Program-made: the position numbers and the translations under genes | Assembly: GCA_024278345.1 (NCBI GenBank) | Contig: JAJRTK010000057.1 | Location: 1 to 10,801 of the forward strand | From: a bacterium | Lineage (GTDB): Bacteria > CSSED10-310 > JAJRTK01 | Length of the DNA stretch: 10,801 nt | Direction: 5' to 3' | Notes under the pieces: model-generated | The model's database searches: none | What the model was told of the DNA's origin: nothing | What the model saw: the letters and a program-made list of their open reading frames with translations, nothing else | Shown here: positions 6,673-10,801 of the stretch, piece by piece | Layout of the letters: each line of letters begins with the position of its first letter | Numbering within the stretch: the stretch's first letter is position 1

Positions 6673-7467
6673 CTAGTGCTGCTCCGGTATTGCGTCGGCG
6701 ATATCGGCCACGTCATCGAGGAAGGCGTTGATCATCTTCCAATAGCCGCCATGGTCCCGGAGCATGGAGCTATACTCTTTTTCCTGCCCGGACCAAAGAA
6801 GAGAGACCGCTCGCTGATCGACCCCGATGTACTGGCCTCGAAGGCGCTTCAGCCGTTTTACGAGCTTCTTGTTGCCCATGAGCGCCCGGGCAAACTCCCG
6901 GTCCCGGGAATGGATGAATCCGGCGCCGCTTCCGATCTTCTCTAGCTTGGGCATCTCCATCTCCGGCTTGATGATTGCGTAGCCGGGGTAGATCTCCAGG
7001 CGAGGAGCGCTCCTTCTGCCGTGCTCCAGCGTCACCATGACGGAAAGCGGCTGACCGATAAGCCTGGCCAGCAGGCGATCCAGTGGACTTCCGGCGACGC
7101 CGGAGCCATGCTCCGTGCTCCAGGTCATGTAGGCTAGAATTCCCCCAACTTCCCGGCCGATCTCTCCCATGACGAGCCGCGCCGCAAAGCGGCCCCAGAC
7201 ATTGCCGGCCTTCGCGGTGTAGAGAACCCGGTATCCCCGGTGGATCTTCCCCAAATACTCGCCACCGGTCCCGGGAAGCTCCACCTTCACGAGGCCGGTT
7301 TCCTTCTCGAACTGCTTCAGAATTTTCTCCTGCCGTTTTTTCTTTCCCGCCCACGCTGGCGAGTGACTCGCCACCAGAAAACCCACAACGAGACAAAGCC
7401 CGCCGAGCCTTAACCGGCCCCATGGTGGATTCGATCCCCGGAAAGGCATCATTCTATTCATCGGCAT
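6673..7467 (-). CDS. exported protein of unknown function
   Basis: 264 residues. Five in-frame ATGs cluster at the 5' end. AGGAG (7478-7474) abuts the first one (7473) but is six bases from the second (7467), so I place the start at 7467. The N-terminus is a clear Sec signal peptide: Arg18 and Arg20, a hydrophobic core at about 21-33, then SPAWA with cleavage expected after Ala40. The mature protein begins GKKKRQEK and is basic, with no long membrane segment. Around residue 185 onward, [17 protein letters not shown] and the following helical stretch ending in [12 protein letters not shown] look like a pattern seen in some hypothetical proteins (a 'displaced value' segment followed by a C-terminal helix). 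I cannot name a family. It probably acts in the periplasm or at the cell surface. It converges on the GT-C-like gene and is divergent from EF-G; the gap to EF-G is over 500 bases, so co-regulation is not implied. Confidence 0.8.
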   Translation of the reverse strand: MPMNRMMPFRGSNPPWGRLRLGGLCLVVGFLVASHSPAWAGKKKRQEKILKQFEKETGLVKVELPGTGGEYLGKIHRGYRVLYTAKAGNVWGRFAARLVMGEIGREVGGILAYMTWSTEHGSGVAGSPLDRLLARLIGQPLSVMVTLEHGRRSAPRLEIYPGYAIIKPEMEMPKLEKIGSGAGFIHSRDREFARALMGNKKLVKRLKRLRGQYIGVDQRAVSLLWSGQEKEYSSMLRDHGGYWKMINAFLDDVADIADAIPEQH

Positions 7468-7501
7468 GTTCATCTCCTGTGTGATGGCGGCGACCGCGAA
7501 A

Positions 7502-7549
7502 GGCGAGCAGCGGCGGTGGGACGCCGCTGATGTGAGCGGAACTCAACCC
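7502..7549 (+). repeat. REP-like palindromic element, copy A
   Basis: A 48-bp element that reappears inverted at 10160-10207. CAGCGGCG (7508-7515) and CGCCGCTG (7522-7529) form a perfect 8-bp stem around the six-base loop GTGGGA, followed by a conserved tail ending GGAACTCAACCC and an A-rich run. The hairpin-plus-tail design resembles dispersed REP elements. It starts about 25 bases upstream of the AGGAG of the exported-protein gene. Confidence 0.8.
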
Positions 7550-7976
7550 AAAAGAAAACCACTGGCACTCTTGAATCCCGTCTCCCGCGCTGGATCTTTT
7601 CGCAAAAAGTCAGTCTACCACCCTTCAGGTCGCTGTTCCACGCCAGGTTTTCCCGCAAGAACCTCGCCTACGGTTTTTCCTGACGACCCTCTTTATTGGC
7701 GCTGTTTTTGTGAAGAAACGGCTTCCTCCAGATCTCCGCCGGCCTTGGAGAAGTCAGCTCATTTGAAGGCCTGGCGTTGCATTCCTTGGCCGAACGTGGA
7801 AGATCAGGGGAAAGAAATCTTGCTCCTTCGTCGTCACCGGAGAGGGAAATTCGATCTGGCCAATTCGCCTTTCCCTCCTTCTTTCCTAACGCTCCCGCGG
7901 AATGCTCTTTCCCGCGCTCTTTTCTACACTCTTTCCGTGCCGGGCCTTGGCCACCGGAGTGATTTAGCACTGTTCC

Positions 7977-7982
7977 AAGGAA
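7977..7982 (+). promoter_or_regulatory. Shine-Dalgarno fixing the EF-G start
   Basis: AAGGAA lies five bases before the ATG at 7988. It decides the start against many upstream in-frame codons in the long open leader, and the protein homology begins right after it. Confidence 0.8.
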
Positions 7983-7987
7983 GTTCC

Positions 7988-10075
7988 ATGAGTCCTCAAC
8001 CCCCACCAAAAAAGATCCGCAACTTTGGCATCGTGGCCCACATTGACGCCGGAAAGACCACGACTACCGAACGTATCCTTTATTACACGGGGGAGATCCA
8101 TCGCATCGGCGAAGTCGATTGGGGCACGACGCAGACGGACTGGATGGAGCAGGAGCGGGAGCGGGGAATCACCATTACCTCGGCGGCCACGGTTTGTCAT
8201 TGGCAGGGCCACCAGCTCAACCTCATCGACACGCCAGGGCACGTTGATTTCACGGCGGAGGTGATCCGGAGCCTTCGAGTTTTGGATGGTGCCGTGGTCG
8301 TCTTTTGCGGTGTTGGCGGAGTGGAGCCTCAGTCCGAAACGGTCTGGCGCCAGGCCGACCGGCACCGGGTCCCGCGCATCACTTTCGTCAACAAGATGGA
8401 CCGCATGGGCGCCGATTTCTACCGCGTTCTGGAGATGATGAAAGAACGCCTTGCCGCGACGCCGGTTCCGCTGCAACTGCCCATCGGCAGCGAAAAGGAG
8501 TTTCGTGGAGTCGTGGACCTCATCGAAAACGAGGCTCTCTACTTCTCAGAAGACGACCACGGAAGCACCATCAAGAAGGGACCTGTTCCCGAGGAGATGC
8601 TGGAGCTTGTGGAGACCTGGCGGCAGAAGCTCTTCGAGGCGGCCGCCGAGGCTGACGAAGAGCTGTTGGAGCTCTACCTCGAGGATCAGCCTTTGAGCCC
8701 GGAGCAGATCCGCCGCGCCATTCGCACCCGCACTCTTGATTACAAAATCCAGCCCGTCCTGTGTGGCGCTGCCCTGCGAAACATCGGCGTTCAGCCTCTC
8801 ATCGATGCCATCGTGGAGTACCTGCCCTCTCCGCCAGAGCTCTCCGAGATCGTGGGCTTCGATCCCAAGAAACCGAGCGTCACCATCACCCGGGCCCGGA
8901 GCGCCAGCGAGCATTTCTCCGCCCTGGTCTTCAAAATCATGACCGAAGACTTCGGGCAACTGGCCTATTTCCGGGTCTATTCGGGAAAAATCCGCACCGG
9001 CGACATCTTTTGGAACGTCACGCGGGAAAAGCAAGAACGCGCTGGCCGAATCCTCCGAATGCACGCCGACAAGCGGGAGATCCTGAGAGAGCTTCGCGCC
9101 GGCGATATCGGCGCCTTTTTGGGAACGAAGTTCTGCCACACCGGCGACACCCTGGCTCGGAAAAGCCACCCGATCCTTTTGGAATCCATCGCTTTCCCAG
9201 AACCCGTGGTGCGCGTGACCATCGAGCCCAAGACCCAAGCTGACATCAAAAAACTCGATGAAGCCCTTAAGACGCTCCAGCGGGAGGATCCCACTCTCAA
9301 GCTCCAGAAGGACGAGGAGTCGGGACAGATGGTCATCGCCGGAATGGGCGAGCTCCATATCGAGGTGACGGTCTCCCGCCTCGAATCCGACTTCAAGGTC
9401 CAGGCCCACATCGGCAAGCCCAGAGTCACCTACCGGGAGTCCATCAACCAACGCGCCAGAGCCGAAGCACGCTTTGAAAAGGCCCTGGACGAGAAGAAGA
9501 AGATGTTCGGCCAGGTCTCCCTCGGCCTCGAACCCATCAAAACAACCACCAAGCTCGATCTGGTGAACGAGCTGTCGAAAAAGCGCATCCCCAAAAGTGT
9601 CGTCAAGCAGATCGTGCTCGGGATTCAGGAGGCGATGGATTCCGGTGTCCTGGCCGGCTACGAAATGTGCGGCATCCGCGTGATCCTCCTGGACGCCAAG
9701 CTGCCCGACGGCGACATCCAGGAAATCGCCTACAAGGTAGCCGCAACCATGGCCTTCCGCGATGCCTTGGAAAAGGCCGAGCCCATCCTCCTCGAACCCG
9801 TCATGAAGGTCGAAGCCGTCACCCCAGAAGACCACATGGGCGCAGTCTTGGGCGACCTCCAGGCCCGCAGAGGCAGGATCGAAAAGATCGAAACCCACGG
9901 CACCACCAAGTTCATCGACGCACTGGTCCCGCTGGCCAAGATGTTCGGCTACACCACCGATCTCCGCTCCCTTAGCCAGGGCCGCGCCAACTCCTCCATG
10001 CTCTTCTCGCACTACGAAAAGATGACGAAGGAGCTCAGCAACCAAATCGTCGGAGTCTACCGCTACAGCAGTTGA
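7988..10075 (+). CDS. fusA: elongation factor G (stand-alone paralogue with divergent domain IV)
   Basis: 695 residues, the usual EF-G length. All GTPase motifs are present: G1 AHIDAGKT (17-24), G2 RGITIT (59-64), G3 DTPGH (81-85), G4 NKMD (135-138) and a G5-like CGAA. Domain II, domain III ([15 protein letters not shown]), domain IV and domain V ([16 protein letters not shown]) follow in order. EF-G hydrolyses GTP on the ribosome to move tRNA-mRNA and, with RRF, to recycle subunits. Two domain IV tip features differ from the E. coli protein as I recall it. The Gly-rich loop (SGGRGQYG) reads LDEKKKMFG, and the loop with the tip histidine (YHDVDSSE) reads LPDGDIQE, with Pro in place of His. 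The region after G1 ([16 protein letters not shown]) also departs from the common VHxGxxTMDWM form. There are no rpsL, rpsG or tuf neighbours, so this is probably a second or spd-type EF-G, not the str-operon gene. Confidence 0.95.
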   Translation: MSPQPPPKKIRNFGIVAHIDAGKTTTTERILYYTGEIHRIGEVDWGTTQTDWMEQERERGITITSAATVCHWQGHQLNLIDTPGHVDFTAEVIRSLRVLDGAVVVFCGVGGVEPQSETVWRQADRHRVPRITFVNKMDRMGADFYRVLEMMKERLAATPVPLQLPIGSEKEFRGVVDLIENEALYFSEDDHGSTIKKGPVPEEMLELVETWRQKLFEAAAEADEELLELYLEDQPLSPEQIRRAIRTRTLDYKIQPVLCGAALRNIGVQPLIDAIVEYLPSPPELSEIVGFDPKKPSVTITRARSASEHFSALVFKIMTEDFGQLAYFRVYSGKIRTGDIFWNVTREKQERAGRILRMHADKREILRELRAGDIGAFLGTKFCHTGDTLARKSHPILLESIAFPEPVVRVTIEPKTQADIKKLDEALKTLQREDPTLKLQKDEESGQMVIAGMGELHIEVTVSRLESDFKVQAHIGKPRVTYRESINQRARAEARFEKALDEKKKMFGQVSLGLEPIKTTTKLDLVNELSKKRIPKSVVKQIVLGIQEAMDSGVLAGYEMCGIRVILLDAKLPDGDIQEIAYKVAATMAFRDALEKAEPILLEPVMKVEAVTPEDHMGAVLGDLQARRGRIEKIETHGTTKFIDALVPLAKMFGYTTDLRSLSQGRANSSMLFSHYEKMTKELSNQIVGVYRYSS

Positions 10076-10091
10076 CATTCCCCAAGCCCTT

Positions 10092-10110
10092 GAAGAAAAG
10101 ACCCTTCTTC
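10092..10110 (+). terminator. weak hairpin downstream of EF-G
   Basis: GAAGAA (10092-10097) pairs with TTCTTC (10105-10110) around a seven-base loop, 17 bases after the EF-G stop codon. The stem is A/T-rich and no T-run follows directly, so it is a poor intrinsic terminator. The T7 at 10144-10150 and the REP hairpin may matter more. Confidence 0.25.
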
Positions 10111-10159
10111 CAGCTTCAGCTCCGCAACTTCAAGGACCGCCGCTTTTTTTGGTTGAGTT

Positions 10160-10207
10160 GGGTTGAGTTCCGCTCACGTCAGCGGCGTCCCACCGCTGCC
10201 CCTCGCC
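10160..10207 (-). repeat. REP-like palindromic element, copy B (inverted)
   Basis: The reverse complement of this segment matches copy A (7502-7549) without gaps over 48 bp, with only a few substitutions that are concentrated at the hairpin end. Its stem is shorter: CAGCGG (10180-10185) with CCGCTG (10193-10198). The tail motif is duplicated here (GGTTGAGTT twice, 10151-10169). The tails of A and B point toward each other across EF-G. Confidence 0.8.
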
Positions 10208-10307
10208 CATTCCGCCGCCAAAACGGGGCTCCAGATCCCTCGGGGCGCATCACCGCCCAAAGATGAGGATTTCACGAAGCCTTTTACAGTGACCTGGACA
10301 AACTGAC

Positions 10308-10801
10308 ATGGGCCGTCGCGCCAAAAGCTCCGGCAATGAGCCTGCCACGAAGCGGACCGGAAGAAGATCGGCTGGTCCCACCCGCCGCCGCGGGACTTCC
10401 GGTGGGGGGACCGCAAAGAGGCGCGGCCCGAAACCAACGCGGAAGAAACCAGCCACCAAGGGAAAAAACCTTGGCAAGGGTGCCAGGCGGGCCCCGCAAA
10501 AGGCGGCTCCCGGAAGGCGGGGAGCTCGCTCCGGCCCTAGGAAGAAAGCCCCCGCCACCGGCGGAAAATCGCCACGGCGGGGATTCCTCTACCGGCTGGG
10601 CCTGGGCGATTTGACCCTGATTGGCAAAGAACCCGAAAAGCGGGGCCGGAGAGAGGATCCTGGCGGCAACGCTCGCCCTTTCCGCCTGAAGATCCGGCTG
10701 CGCCGGAAAGCGGAGAGGAAGTCCAAAAGATCCAGCCGGCAGGAGCCCCGCCGCCGCTGGCTCGGATGGCGCGGCCGCCTGCTTTTGGCGGCGGTGTCGG
10801 C
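10308..10801 (+). CDS. protein with very long Lys/Arg-rich N-terminal tail, cut by the window edge
   Basis: The frame is open for 164 codons from the ATG at 10308 to the edge. That ATG is the first possible start after the in-frame TGA at 10290; the ribosome-binding site is weak. By my count about 55 of the first 160 residues are Lys or Arg, mixed with Ala, Gly, Pro and Ser as in histone-H1-like or AlgP-like tails. A less basic patch, GFLYRLGLGDLTLIG, lies near residues 92-106. The visible end, RRRWLGWRGRLLLAAVS, looks like the positive flank and beginning of a transmembrane helix. A long cytoplasmic basic tail followed by one membrane helix is common in class A penicillin-binding proteins and also occurs in FtsK- or TonB-like proteins. 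No catalytic domain is visible, so the function is not assigned. Confidence 0.7.
   Translation, partial: MGRRAKSSGNEPATKRTGRRSAGPTRRRGTSGGGTAKRRGPKPTRKKPATKGKNLGKGARRAPQKAAPGRRGARSGPRKKAPATGGKSPRRGFLYRLGLGDLTLIGKEPEKRGRREDPGGNARPFRLKIRLRRKAERKSKRSSRQEPRRRWLGWRGRLLLAAVS

Larger units (their letters stand above)
7468..7987. other. non-coding leader between the exported-protein gene and EF-G
   Basis: About 520 bases separate the two divergent genes. The EF-G frame stays open through all of it, but the translation has no recognisable protein character and no good ribosome-binding site except the one at 7977-7982. The stretch contains REP-like copy A at 7502-7549. I find no convincing -35/-10 pair, riboswitch or tRNA in the remaining 430 bases. 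Confidence 0.6.
10076..10307. other. intergenic region after EF-G
   Basis: This 232-base gap contains a weak hairpin (10092-10110), a T7 run (10144-10150) followed by a duplicated GGTTGAGTT, and REP-like copy B (10160-10207). Transcription of EF-G probably stops here. I see no gene in it. The next gene's frame is closed by a TGA at 10290-10292, so its start cannot lie further left. Confidence 0.5.

Noticed and set aside
5538-6731. 397-codon plus-strand frame overlapping the second GT-C-like gene
   Set aside because: Arg/Gly/Pro-rich out-of-frame translation of the membrane-protein gene; no independent evidence.
7466-7987. EF-G frame open for 174 codons upstream of the homologous start, suggesting an N-terminal extension
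   Set aside because: The translated leader is compositionally unlike a protein, crosses the REP-like element, and the good AAGGAA site sits right before the ATG at 7988 where EF-G homology begins.
8546-10078. 510-codon open frame on the minus strand opposite EF-G
   Set aside because: It is the antisense shadow of a strongly supported EF-G gene: Asp/Gly/Leu-rich, with no domain or ribosome-binding site.
7502-10207. The inverted elements as terminal repeats of a transposon carrying EF-G
   Set aside because: No transposase or integrase gene lies between them, and I see no target-site duplication outside them; a dispersed REP-like family is simpler.

Overview
The window reads as a piece of a Gram-negative bacterial chromosome of moderately high G+C. 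Genes are densely packed, and several have recognisable Shine-Dalgarno sequences. An exported protein, a candidate lipoprotein and polytopic membrane proteins suggest a double-membrane cell. A stand-alone EF-G with an altered domain IV, a PilZ protein and a solitary Hsp70-type ATPase would fit a deep-branching group such as the Deltaproteobacteria/Myxococcota-like lineages, NC10 or the Verrucomicrobia side of PVC. The sequence does not let me choose between them, and no phylogenetic marker settles it.

Layout. On the minus strand at the left is the N-terminal 281 residues of an Hsp70-family ATPase, running off the window edge. Upstream of it is a 437-residue alpha/beta hydrolase with an N-terminal hydrophobic anchor. 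A short divergent intergenic region (2454-2619) separates these from a plus-strand run of four genes: a PilZ-domain protein with a CxxC insert, a small Cys-rich probable lipoprotein, and two overlapping polytopic membrane proteins that look like GT-C glycosyltransferases. This run converges on a minus-strand gene for an exported protein of unknown function. The convergent gap holds a 47-bp direct tandem repeat whose first copy supplies the stop codon of the last membrane protein.

A 0.5-kb non-coding leader then precedes a full-length (695 aa) EF-G on the plus strand. Two inverted copies of a 48-bp REP-like palindromic element lie on either side of EF-G (7502-7549 and 10160-10207), with their conserved tails pointing inward. 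At the right edge begins a plus-strand gene for a protein with an extremely Lys/Arg-rich N-terminal tail of about 150 residues running into what looks like a membrane segment.

How the genes may work together (inference). The PilZ protein, the lipoprotein and the two GT-C-like enzymes sit close together in one direction and could form an envelope-glycan unit with a regulatory protein. The EF-G is outside any str operon: there is no rpsL, rpsG or tuf beside it. Its domain IV tip differs from the canonical translocase. I see no CRISPR, phage, tRNA, rRNA or transposase gene.
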